Part shown: positions 1 to 7,837 of the stretch, piece by piece
Numbering within the stretch: the stretch's first letter is position 1
How the letters are laid out: each line of letters starts with the position of its first letter
Assembly (NCBI GenBank): GCA_030625685.1
Contig: DAOUQJ010000002.1
Location: 62,001 to 126,000, forward strand
Origin: Oscillospiraceae bacterium
Lineage (GTDB): Bacteria > Bacillota > Clostridia > Oscillospirales > Oscillospiraceae
Direction: 5' to 3'
Length of the DNA: 64,000 bases
Program-made: the position numbers and the translations under genes
The notes under the pieces: model-generated
What the model was told of the DNA's origin: nothing
Databases searched by the model: none
The model's input: the letters and a program-made list of their open reading frames with translations, nothing else

Positions 1-102
1 ATTTCCTTTAGCATTTCGGTGGGCATTGGCATACTCTTCGGCTATCTTCCGGCAAAAAAAGCTTCTCAACTCAACCCCATCGATGCACTACGTTACGACT
101 AA
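1..102 (+). CDS. ABC transporter permease, C-terminal end (partial)
   Basis: Frame 1 is open from the window edge and encodes 33 residues ending in [17 protein letters not shown] before TAA. The PAxxAsxlxPidALRye ending is the hallmark C-terminus of MacB/FtsX-type ABC permeases, where it follows the last transmembrane helix. The residues before it ([16 protein letters not shown]) are hydrophobic, as expected for that helix. Only the tail is visible, so substrate and partners cannot be named. The next gene starts 18 nt downstream on the same strand with no terminator between them, so the two are probably co-transcribed. Confidence 0.85.
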   Translation: MSFSISVGIGILFGYLPAKKASQLNPIDALRYD

Positions 103-120
103 CATGGAGGAAAAATCACT

Positions 121-2016
121 ATGACAACAATACACCGCACGACAGCCCTGCTTTTAACTCTCACCCTACTATTCCCACTGTTTCACTTAGCGCCAACTAA
201 AGCCGCAGAAAGCTCTTCCTTTGATGAATTAGAGGTCGTCAGAGCCCTCGGCATCCTAGAAGGCGATGAAAACGGCAACCTAAATCTCTATGCTTCCGTC
301 ACCAGAGGTGAATTTGTCAAAATGATGGTAGCAGCATCCGAATATAAAGACTCCATCGGCAATGCCACAGGATCTTCCTTGTTCAAAGATGTCAAAAGCG
401 ATTATTGGGGTTCTGAATACATTAAGGTTGCGGTCAATCATGGCTGGGTAGTTGGATATACTGACGGCACGTTTCGACCAAATAACACCATCACATTGGC
501 AGAAGCCACCGCCTCCACGCTCAGACTACTCGGCTATGATTCCTCAACCTTAGCCGGCACATTTCCCTCTGCCCACTTAAACAAAGCAGAAAGCATTGGT
601 TTGCTAGAAAACATCGATTCCAATCCTACAAAACGCATTACGAGAAACGACTGTGTCACTCTCTTTTATAATCTCATGATGGTGCAATCTTCCACAGGGA
701 CGTATTATCTCAACTCACTAGAACCTACATTGCAACTCATTGACGCACAGGGAGAAATCAACTTAGTTGCTCTCATCAATGATGCAATAGAAGGCCCCAT
801 TCTCGCCGCTTCCAACTGGCAGGCTCAACTCCCCTTCACAAGTGAAAACACCACCTATTACCGCAATGGAACACAAGTATCTTCCTATGTCATTTCCCCA
901 AATGATGTTTTATACTACTCCAAATCCATGCGCACCGTGTGGGCATTTTCCCAAAAGGTATCTGGCACAATCACAAACCTTTCTCCTGATTCATCCAACC
1001 CAAATACTGTCACAGTAGCAGGACAAACATATGCCATTGGAACCTCCTCTGCAGCTTATGCACTTTCCAATATTGGCACATATCACGAAGGCAGTGTCGT
1101 CACCTTACTGCTCGGCCGCGATGGAACTGTCGCTTTTGTCGTAGGATCTGCCACTCTTTCTTCTGACACCATAGGTGTTGTTATAAATACTGATGATGCT
1201 ACGTTCACAGATAGCACAGGTCATGATTACACGGGAAATGCCATCACCCTACTTGGCCTTGATGGCGCCACCTATCTCTATCCCAATGAAGGCTCAACAA
1301 ACTATAAAAACGGCGATGTCGTCCGCGTCAGCGTTTCTGAAAATGGAACGGAAATTGATCGAATCAGTGGTGGTACCATCAGCGGTTCTGTCAATATGAC
1401 TGGCACTAACGTGGGTAATACAAGCTTTTCCAATGACGTACAAATCTTAGATGTCTATGATGGAAAAGGCAGAATCATTCCTACATCACGTCTGCAAGGC
1501 TCCTTAATTTCCAATGACGATGTGTACTATGTATCAAAAAACCCTTTAGGTGAAATTGATGTATTAATCTTGGATGATTTCACAGGTGATATACATGACT
1601 TTGCCCTCATCACTGCTATTGATGAAACAACAATCAAAAACAGTGACGGTAGCACATATAAGAGCTACACCTATACGTACAATATTGATGGCATCACAAA
1701 AACTTGGACTGATTCCGTTTCTCGCAATCTCAATCGCGAACCTGTGGAACTCTTGACCCAGGATGGAAGCATTCGTGCTATCCTAAGCCTATCCATTTTT
1801 GATATTGAAACAATTAGTGGCAACAATGCGTTAGATTCGAGTGGCGCAAGCCACACCCTTTCTGACGATGTCACCGTCTACCTCTATAATCACAATACAC
1901 AAAATTATTACGTAAGCAGTCTATCCCATATCACAGCGGGAGACTATCAGCTTGCTGGCTATTATGATAAGAACGCAGACGAAGGCGGTCGCATTCGCAT
2001 TATTTTGGCTCGCTAA
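121..2016 (+). CDS. S-layer homology (SLH) domain exported protein
   Basis: A 631-residue exported protein. Residues 1-29 form a typical signal peptide (basic MTTIHR start, Leu-rich core, PTKA-A cleavage region). Residues about 34-190 hold up to three SLH repeats, seen in segments such as VTRGEFVKMM, FKDVKSDYWGSEYIKVAVNHGWVVGYTDGTFRP (in shortened form FKDV...YTDGTFRP) and ITRNDCVTLFYNLM. SLH repeats bind secondary cell-wall polymer, so this is a surface protein. The remaining 440 residues are Ser/Thr/Asp-rich beta-type sequence without a catalytic motif I recognise. A strong RBS (tggagg) lies 12 nt before the ATG. The gene follows an ABC permease end by 18 nt and is closed by a strong hairpin terminator. 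Confidence 0.85.
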   Translation: MTTIHRTTALLLTLTLLFPLFHLAPTKAAESSSFDELEVVRALGILEGDENGNLNLYASVTRGEFVKMMVAASEYKDSIGNATGSSLFKDVKSDYWGSEYIKVAVNHGWVVGYTDGTFRPNNTITLAEATASTLRLLGYDSSTLAGTFPSAHLNKAESIGLLENIDSNPTKRITRNDCVTLFYNLMMVQSSTGTYYLNSLEPTLQLIDAQGEINLVALINDAIEGPILAASNWQAQLPFTSENTTYYRNGTQVSSYVISPNDVLYYSKSMRTVWAFSQKVSGTITNLSPDSSNPNTVTVAGQTYAIGTSSAAYALSNIGTYHEGSVVTLLLGRDGTVAFVVGSATLSSDTIGVVINTDDATFTDSTGHDYTGNAITLLGLDGATYLYPNEGSTNYKNGDVVRVSVSENGTEIDRISGGTISGSVNMTGTNVGNTSFSNDVQILDVYDGKGRIIPTSRLQGSLISNDDVYYVSKNPLGEIDVLILDDFTGDIHDFALITAIDETTIKNSDGSTYKSYTYTYNIDGITKTWTDSVSRNLNREPVELLTQDGSIRAILSLSIFDIETISGNNALDSSGASHTLSDDVTVYLYNHNTQNYYVSSLSHITAGDYQLAGYYDKNADEGGRIRIILAR

Positions 2017-2082
2017 CTTTCATACACGTTTCACCTAACTTCTCTAAACACAAAATACCTCCTCTCTTCTTTTCTCAATAGA

Positions 2083-2125
2083 AAAAGTGCCCTTTCTGTA
2101 TGATCACTACAGAAAGGGCACTTTT
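2083..2125 (+). terminator. Rho-independent terminator of the SLH gene
   Basis: An 18-bp perfect stem, aaaagtgccctttctgta pairing with tacagaaagggcactttt, with a 7-nt loop, ends in a T-run. It lies 67 nt after the SLH stop codon. Confidence 0.9.
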
Positions 2126-2322
2126 CTTATATTTAGAAGCATGTCAAAAATTTTTTTATATCAGTATATATAATATCCAAAATAAGAGTTATTTTTGCTT
2201 GATGTTTATGGTAATGCTATGACCAATTACCTCTCTATCTTTTTGCTTTCATAGAGGGGCCCAATATCGGTACGTTCTGCTCATTTTTTCTAGACAGACG
2301 TTTGCCATATCATCTAGCTAAA

Positions 2323-2655
2323 TCAAAAACTGATGCGATACAAAGGAATCACATTGATGACTGGCACTTCATAGGGATGCACCTTTTTCACAGCTTCCAC
2401 CGTTTTATCCACATTGGCAAGCAAACATGTGACTTCCACTTTGAGTTCCTCTTCTGAACTAATTGCGTTTTCCTCTCCAATATAAGGCTCACTTCCCTCT
2501 AGTGGCCGCCAACATCCAATGACCTTGCTATATGACAAACAGCTGTCATAATTGCCAATATGCCCTGCATCCACTCGTTGCAAAGCGTCTTGTAGCCGAG
2601 TCAAATGCGTCTCTGCAATAAATATTTCCATTTTACAGTACTCTATCGTATCCAT
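2323..2655 (-). CDS. Stand-alone Nif3/YqfO insert-domain (CutA/PII-like) protein
   Basis: About 110 residues. The segments GHIGNYDSCLSYSKVIGCWRP, PLEGSEPYIG and VKKVHPYEVPVINVIPL (quoted in parts) match the ferredoxin-like domain inserted in Nif3/YqfO (DUF34) proteins, which also resembles CutA1 and PII. Here the domain stands alone, with no flanking Nif3 metal-binding halves. Its molecular role in this form is not established; a trimeric small-ligand or metal-sensing role is only an inference. ATG at 2655 is preferred over GTG at 2658 because ggagag sits about 7 nt upstream. The gene appears monocistronic. Confidence 0.7.
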   Translation of the reverse strand: MDTIEYCKMEIFIAETHLTRLQDALQRVDAGHIGNYDSCLSYSKVIGCWRPLEGSEPYIGEENAISSEEELKVEVTCLLANVDKTVEAVKKVHPYEVPVINVIPLYRISF

Positions 2656-2802
2656 CACTTACTCTCCATTCTTTTTATCACACTGTCACAGCAATTTCAT
2701 CTCATCTAATCACATAATGCCATAGATTGCTTCGCATTTTCTAGGGTTATACTTACAATTTCACAACCTACTTTCTCTTCCCTTAGCACAACAATAATTA
2801 CA

Positions 2803-2850
2803 AAGAAAAAAAATTGTCCCACAACTCTTAAGTTAGTTGTGGGACAATTT
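2803..2850 (-). terminator. Rho-independent terminator of the radical SAM gene
   Basis: A 16-bp perfect stem (aaattgtcccacaact with agttgtgggacaattt, 8-nt loop) is followed on the minus strand by eight T. It sits 31 nt past the stop of the gene at 2882-3757. Confidence 0.9.
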
Positions 2851-2881
2851 GCAATTGCTAAAGTTTTTCATTCATACCCAT

Positions 2882-3757
2882 TTATAATCGTCCTCTTGGT
2901 TTTACTCTGTGAAGTACTGCCTCGTCCATCTCTTTCATTGCCCTGTCTATATACTCAATAATCTCTTTTTTATACTTTAAGTCACTGCTGACCGGAACCA
3001 AATTAAAGTAATGGCTACCAAAAAAATAGCAGTTTTTAATCTCTAATAGACTAAGCAAGCGTTTTTCTTCTTCAAGCATTTCTAATTCCGTTTGCTCAAC
3101 ATACTCCCCATTTTGACATAAAGTTTCAAGTTTGCTGCCTGGTACCACTGAAATGGGCAATACCGTAACCATATACGGTTTCGTTTCATTGAGCAAGTTC
3201 GCCGTTTCTCTGGCATTGATTTCACTCTTGCCTTTACCCGCTGCGCCAAGCATCAATAACGCATCATATTGAAATCCAGCCTCTTTCAACTTATATAACT
3301 GCCTATAGGCTTCTTCCTTATCAAATCCTTTATTCAACATCGCAAGCGCAGGGTTGTAACCCGTTTCCAAACCGATATGCAAATCATTATATCGCAGTTT
3401 TCTCAGCCTTTTGAGATCATCTGGCGATTTGTTCTTTAAGTTCTTGATCGACGCATAGCAAGTAATGGTTTCAACTTCAGGAAAATATGAGATAATCCGC
3501 TCTGCAATACGCGCGAGTTTATCAGTAGACAATACAAATGCATCTGCATTCACAAGAAAAAGGCGCGTAACAGGTCTTCCATAACTTTTTAATTCTTCTA
3601 AATCTTCTTCGATATGCTCCATGGGGGATATTCCAAATGGTGTATTTCTATACATCGTACAAAATGTACATGCAAGATGTGAACAACCAATCGTAACTTC
3701 TAGCAGTGGTGTATTGGCCTCCATCGGGTGTCGATAGACTTCTCCTGTATAATGCAT
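2882..3757 (-). CDS. Radical SAM protein
   Basis: A 291-residue protein. Near residue 25 it carries CSHLACTFCTMY, a Cx4Cx2C variant of the radical SAM [4Fe-4S] motif; two of the cysteines sit in the ACTFC core. The Elp3/HemN-like fold is supported by LFLVNADAF, the YNDLHIGLETGYNPAL segment and the late HVxxxSPx-like MVTVLPISVVPGSKL. This looks like the family of small stand-alone radical SAM proteins (about 290 residues, common in Clostridia) whose substrates are unknown; there is no SPASM or B12-binding domain. ATG 3757 has ggagaaaat at ideal distance. The gene is alone and is closed by a strong terminator. Function beyond SAM radical chemistry cannot be assigned. Confidence 0.85.
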   Translation of the reverse strand: MHYTGEVYRHPMEANTPLLEVTIGCSHLACTFCTMYRNTPFGISPMEHIEEDLEELKSYGRPVTRLFLVNADAFVLSTDKLARIAERIISYFPEVETITCYASIKNLKNKSPDDLKRLRKLRYNDLHIGLETGYNPALAMLNKGFDKEEAYRQLYKLKEAGFQYDALLMLGAAGKGKSEINARETANLLNETKPYMVTVLPISVVPGSKLETLCQNGEYVEQTELEMLEEEKRLLSLLEIKNCYFFGSHYFNLVPVSSDLKYKKEIIEYIDRAMKEMDEAVLHRVKPRGRL

Positions 3758-3799
3758 GTGATTTTCTCCTTTGTCACTGTCCTTGGTTTATTGCAATCA

Positions 3800-3913
3800 T
3801 CTCTTCACTCACAACGGTAGTCTGCAATTTCAGCAATTTCTTTCATACGTTCCTTTTTCATCTTTAAACTAGCGCACACTTCTACGTTCTTTGATCATAT
3901 GAATCGCATTCAT
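3800..3913 (-). pseudogene. Nitroreductase N-terminal remnant (broken)
   Basis: Reading from ATG 3913 gives MNAIHMIKERRSVR, then a TAG stop, then FKDEK. This is the FMN-binding N-terminus of nitroreductase-family proteins (usual form IKxRRSVRKFKDE), with the Lys codon replaced by a stop. A frame change then gives KERMKEIAEIADY, again matching the following helix of the family. The rest of the usual 170-200 residues is missing; the radical SAM gene begins 43 nt beyond. I read it as a decayed 5' fragment. The region 3914-4005 shows only a short stretch (VVETTIYELTKID) that I cannot assign. Confidence 0.7.
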
Positions 3914-4005
3914 AATTCTTTTCTTGCTGCACTAGTCAATTTTCGTCAGTTCATAGATTGTTGTTTCTACTACTGGGTCTTTGGTCACGCATATAAATAT
4001 ATGGC

Positions 4006-4752
4006 TCAGCCATCGCCTTTCTTACAATAATACCGAATGGCCTCACTCATAAATTCGGCCAAACCTTCTCCCGCCTGATTGATGTTTTCTGTAAACCTCT
4101 CGTCTTTAACATAAAGTTCACCAAGCCCTGCTAAAATCTCATCAGTGCACTGGTAATAGTGCTTTGTAATATGTTCTTTCCACTGTCTCACAAGCTCCTG
4201 TACCTGCTCACTATCGGGGTTTATTCCCATTAGTTTAGAAAACTTTTCATACAATTCTTGCGCTTCTCTCTGAATGCCATCCCAATCCGTTTTGCTGTAA
4301 TGTTTCGTACGAGTGACACTTTCACGATATGCTTCAGTGTCTCCCCAACGCGCTTTTGCTTCCTCTTGAAACTTTGCCTTCATCTCTTCAATTTCAGTTT
4401 GATTAAACTCTTTGACGCTCATACACTGCCCTCCTTTTAGATTGTCATCCAAAAGTGCGATTAATCGATTGAGGCGATCTCGTTTTAACTCTAACATACA
4501 CTTTTGTTTTTCAAACGCTTCGCATTTGTTATAGTTTGGCTGAGAAAAAATATGTGCAATCTCTTTGAGCGAAAAATCCAATTCACGATAGAATAAGATT
4601 TCTTGCAATCGTTCAATCTGTGCATTCTCATAATATCGATATCCATTCTCCTGCACCATGGATGGTTCTAATAATCCAATTTCATCATAATAATGCAAAG
4701 TTCGTACTGTGACACCACACACCTTTGCTACTTCACTGACTGATAACTTCAT
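4006..4752 (-). CDS. MerR-family regulator with TipAS ligand-binding domain
   Basis: About 248 residues. Residues 1-70 form the MerR winged helix (SVSEVAKVCGVTVRTLHYYDEIGLLEPS), followed by a long coiled dimerisation helix. Residues about 115-245 match the TipAS antibiotic-recognition domain (the WGDTEAY, WKEHITKHYYQCT and YYCKKG segments). TipAL/Mta-type proteins activate multidrug-resistance genes and their own promoter when they bind amphipathic drugs. ATG 4752 (MKLSVSEV) is chosen because gaggtg lies just upstream; an in-frame ATG at 4818 would include the promoter itself. No efflux gene is adjacent, so the target beyond autoregulation is unknown. Confidence 0.9.
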   Translation of the reverse strand: MKLSVSEVAKVCGVTVRTLHYYDEIGLLEPSMVQENGYRYYENAQIERLQEILFYRELDFSLKEIAHIFSQPNYNKCEAFEKQKCMLELKRDRLNRLIALLDDNLKGGQCMSVKEFNQTEIEEMKAKFQEEAKARWGDTEAYRESVTRTKHYSKTDWDGIQREAQELYEKFSKLMGINPDSEQVQELVRQWKEHITKHYYQCTDEILAGLGELYVKDERFTENINQAGEGLAEFMSEAIRYYCKKGDG

Positions 4753-4771
4753 GTTTTTCACCTCGCTTTTG

Positions 4772-4802
4772 AGTATAGTGTATCCCGTAGCGTGAGAGTC
4801 AA
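4772..4802 (-). promoter_or_regulatory. MerR-type promoter with 19-bp spacer
   Basis: On the minus strand TTGACT (4797-4802) and TATACT (4772-4777) are separated by exactly 19 bp. A stretched 19-20 bp spacer is characteristic of promoters untwisted by MerR-family activators. The spacer holds ctcacgctacgggatac, similar to recalled drug-sensing MerR sites. It lies just ahead of the regulator's own RBS, implying autoregulation. Confidence 0.8.
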
Positions 4803-4923
4803 GCATGTTATAAAACAAATTACATACTTTTATGGTAATCCATTTTTCGATCTCACCTGCTACTCATATTCACTTCTATGGATGACAAGCTTTCAGCATG
4901 AACTTGAATAGGCTGTATCGTAT

Positions 4924-4961
4924 ATAAAAAACTACGCTCGGCAAGAAAGCTGAGCGTAGTT
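4924..4961 (-). terminator. Terminator of the chemoreceptor gene
   Basis: The stem aactacgctc/gagcgtagtt (10 bp) is followed on the minus strand by TTTTTTATA. It lies about 90 nt past the stop of the gene at 5052. Converging use from the plus strand is possible but there is no gene there. Confidence 0.8.
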
Positions 4962-5051
4962 TTACATTTCATTCAGTTTAAAATCATCTTTAAGCCATCT
5001 GATGTCCTTTTGCTCTTTGATGTTTGTGAATATTCAAAAACTCTAAAAACA

Positions 5052-7169
5052 TTAATCTTCTTTTTGTAACTTAAATTCTCCAATCAATTCATTCAAAGAA
5101 GCAGACTGTGATGACAATTCTTCACTTGTTGATGCACTTTCTTCTGCAGTAGCAGCCGTTGTTTGCACAACATGTGAAATTTGCTCGATTCCAGCTTTGA
5201 TTTGTTCAATTGCCAGCGCTTGCTCGTCAGAATCTGTCGCAATTTTATTGGTTATTTCTACAGTGCCACCTGCTTTGGTTGCCGTTTCAAGCAGTGTTCC
5301 TGCCGTATTATTGGCAAGCTGTGTACCATTTTCCACAGCAACAAGTGTTTCTTCGATTAACATGGAAGTACTCTTTGCAGCTTCTGCTGATTTACTTGCC
5401 AAGTTTCTAACTTCATCTGCCACAACAGAGAAGCCTTTGCCAGCAGTGCCTGCACGAGCAGCCTCTACCGCCGCATTAAGCGCCAAAATATTTGTTTGGA
5501 ATGCAATGTCATCAATGACTTTGATGATTTTGGATATCTCAGCGGATTTGCTGTTGATTTCTGACATTGCAGCCAATAAACCTTGCATTTGCTCATTGTT
5601 GTCTCTAAGTTCTTTTCCGGCTATCTCAACGAGACCGCTGGCTTCGGTCGCTCTTTCCGCGCTCTTTTTAACTTGCTCTGTAATTTCCGTTATGGTGGAA
5701 CTCAATTCTTCAATGGAGCTTGCTTGTTCAATCGCACCTTGTGAAAGCTGCTGTGCACCGTGTGAAACCTGCTCTGATCCATAAGACACTTGTTCAGAAG
5801 ATTGCTGAATTTGTGCCAATGTTTGGTTGAGGTTCTTAAGTAGCGCATTCATATTGTCTTTTAGCTTTTGGAATTGTCCAACATAATCTCTTTGCAGTTC
5901 AATGGTCAAATCACCCTTAGCAATTTGCATAAGGCTATCGGCCATTTCATCAATGTATCCTTGATAATTGACTAGTCTATCAATTGTCAACGAAAATGCC
6001 TCTGAAAGTTGACCAACCTCATCTTGAGAATTTTCTGTCAAATGCACATTAAAGTTCCCGTCTGCTATTTCTTTGGCTGCATCCGTTACTTTTTTGATTC
6101 GATTGGTGATAGAAACTCGAATGATAAATATCATAAATACCGTGATAACCACCAATAGTGCAATGAGAATAATAATCATCATTTGCGTCATCTGATTGGT
6201 TGCTGCCAAAACCTCGTTTTCTGCAACAGATACACATACCGCCCATGGCGTATCGGTCTCACCCACTTGCACTGGTGCCATAACTCTTCTAACATCTTCA
6301 CCAGTCGACTTAGAAACACTATAGTAAGAGTAAGGTTCTCCTGCTTGTAGCGCATGAATAATTTCATCCATTTTTTCATTTGGATCTGCTTTTTGCACTG
6401 TTTGTCCAACAATAGTTGTGGCAACACTATGATAGACACATGTGCCGTCATTGGCCAAAGCATAGGTATAGGTACTGTCATATTGACCTTTGCCAAACTG
6501 AATATCATATAAATCGCTGATTGCGATATCAACGCCAACAACACCAACAACAGTATTCGCACTTGATATGATTGGAATCGAAATGGTAGACATCAATACC
6601 TCTTCCCCATCCAGTTCATATTTATAAGGATCCAGTATGGTAGCTTTACCTAGATCTCTTGCCAATAGATAATAATCTCCTGCGCCAGCTGTGTCATATC
6701 CAGTCAAAGGTGTCAACATTAAATTGCCATTTTGATTTGACCAGTAAGACACGAAACGTCCTGTTGCATCAGAACCTTGAGAATAGACATACTGGTCATC
6801 TAAGCCATCCAATGCATAAGGCTCCCAACATGACCAAATACCTATATAATGTGGATTATTAATCAAAATATCTTTCAGCATATTGTTATAGACAGCACGA
6901 CGAATAGAAGGATCTAAATTCTCATACCCCCCCATAATATCTGCCAAAACTACTGCTTCCTCATGTGCGCTATCCAATCTCGCTTTCAACTTAGCAGCAC
7001 CAGCAGCAGCTAACGTATCCACTTGGATTTTTGCATTATCCGTGTTGCTTTGATATACCAAATAGATGATGCTACCAAACGCAATTGCCAATGCTACAAA
7101 CAAGATTGCAACTGTTTTCAGTATCAGCTTTGCACCTATCCCCAGGTTCCTCTTCTTTATGTTTTTCAT
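5052..7169 (-). CDS. Methyl-accepting chemotaxis protein with periplasmic-type Cache sensor
   Basis: About 705 residues. TM1 lies at about 15-38. The extracytoplasmic dCache-type domain, about 40-325, carries YIGIWSCWEPYALDG and VVGVVGVDIAISDLY. TM2 is at about 332-352, followed by HAMP, a second HAMP-like linker, and the cytoplasmic signalling hairpin with the conserved tip IDDIAFQTNILALNAAVEAA (shortened). It would pass ligand binding to CheA/CheW. No C-terminal CheR-docking pentapeptide is present (it ends FKLQKED). Of two in-frame ATGs, 7169 is preferred over 7175 because gagga is 6 nt away. The gene is monocistronic. Ligand unknown; dCache receptors often bind amino acids or organic acids. 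Confidence 0.95.
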   Translation of the reverse strand: MKNIKKRNLGIGAKLILKTVAILFVALAIAFGSIIYLVYQSNTDNAKIQVDTLAAAGAAKLKARLDSAHEEAVVLADIMGGYENLDPSIRRAVYNNMLKDILINNPHYIGIWSCWEPYALDGLDDQYVYSQGSDATGRFVSYWSNQNGNLMLTPLTGYDTAGAGDYYLLARDLGKATILDPYKYELDGEEVLMSTISIPIISSANTVVGVVGVDIAISDLYDIQFGKGQYDSTYTYALANDGTCVYHSVATTIVGQTVQKADPNEKMDEIIHALQAGEPYSYYSVSKSTGEDVRRVMAPVQVGETDTPWAVCVSVAENEVLAATNQMTQMMIIILIALLVVITVFMIFIIRVSITNRIKKVTDAAKEIADGNFNVHLTENSQDEVGQLSEAFSLTIDRLVNYQGYIDEMADSLMQIAKGDLTIELQRDYVGQFQKLKDNMNALLKNLNQTLAQIQQSSEQVSYGSEQVSHGAQQLSQGAIEQASSIEELSSTITEITEQVKKSAERATEASGLVEIAGKELRDNNEQMQGLLAAMSEINSKSAEISKIIKVIDDIAFQTNILALNAAVEAARAGTAGKGFSVVADEVRNLASKSAEAAKSTSMLIEETLVAVENGTQLANNTAGTLLETATKAGGTVEITNKIATDSDEQALAIEQIKAGIEQISHVVQTTAATAEESASTSEELSSQSASLNELIGEFKLQKED

Positions 7170-7207
7170 GATCATTCCTCAAATCCCTAAATTTCACATT
7201 AGAAACT

Positions 7208-7236
7208 ATTATATCCTATAAAATAACAATATTCAA
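7208..7236 (-). promoter_or_regulatory. Sigma-A type promoter of the chemoreceptor gene
   Basis: Minus strand TTGAAT (7231-7236), 17-bp spacer, TATAAT (7208-7213), followed by about 35 nt of leader before the start codon. No sigma-D style element was recognised. Confidence 0.7.
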
Positions 7237-7352
7237 CAAAAAATATGACAAAATCGACAAAATTCCACTTCAATTTATTACTATTTCCAAACACTGGGTC
7301 TTCTTCATTTTAACCTTGCTCCTTTTTAACTCTATTCAGGTAAGTATAATAC

Positions 7353-7400
7353 AAAAAAGCGCAACACTTCTTCCCATTGGTAAGAGCATTGCGCTTTTTT
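7353..7400 (-). terminator. Terminator at the end of the his-aro block
   Basis: aaaaaagcgcaa (7353-7364) pairs with ttgcgctttttt (7389-7400), with additional inner pairing tctt/aaga. It lies directly after the aroQ stop codon, with a T-run on the minus strand. Confidence 0.85.
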
Positions 7401-7405
7401 TCAAT

Positions 7406-7837
7406 TTAGCATTCACGATTCACGAAATACATTACAGCTTCTCGATATCCATCCATACCAAGACCTGTGATGGTTTTCTCGCAAGCTAAGCCGGCATAAG
7501 AAATCTTTCGAAAGTCTTCTCTTTCTTCTATCTTAGACAGATGCACTTCAACAGCAGGTATTGCAACGGCTTTGAGTGCATCCAATATTGCAATACTTGT
7601 ATGCGTATAGGCCGCTGGATTGATGATAATACCATCCATTTTTTCATAAGCCGCTTGAATTGCATCTACAATCACACCTTCATGATTCGACTGCATGATC
7701 TCCACTTCTATGCCATTTTGATGACAAGTCTCTTGAATCAGTGCAACCATATCTTTGTAAGTTTCATTTCCATAGATCGCAGGTTCTCGCACACCCAACA
7801 TATTAAGATTGGGGCCATTAATCACCAATAATTTCAT
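7406..7837 (-). CDS. aroQ: 3-dehydroquinate dehydratase, type II
   Basis: 143 residues, the normal size of the dodecameric type II enzyme that converts 3-dehydroquinate to 3-dehydroshikimate. The motifs are in order: INGPNLNMLGVREP (start of the lid with the catalytic Arg/Tyr region), QSNHEG, the substrate loop NPAAYTHTSIAI and the VEVHLSKIEEREDFR segment with the catalytic His. ATG 7837 (MKLLVING) has gggaggc at proper distance; longer in-frame starts add unrelated sequence. It overlaps the end of the aroE/aroK fusion by 20 nt and is the last gene of the aromatic operon. Confidence 0.97.
   Translation of the reverse strand: MKLLVINGPNLNMLGVREPAIYGNETYKDMVALIQETCHQNGIEVEIMQSNHEGVIVDAIQAAYEKMDGIIINPAAYTHTSIAILDALKAVAIPAVEVHLSKIEEREDFRKISYAGLACEKTITGLGMDGYREAVMYFVNREC

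Noticed and set aside
2230-2259. Hairpin cctctctat/atagagggg as a terminator
   Set aside because: A 9-bp stem with one G-U but no T-run on either strand.
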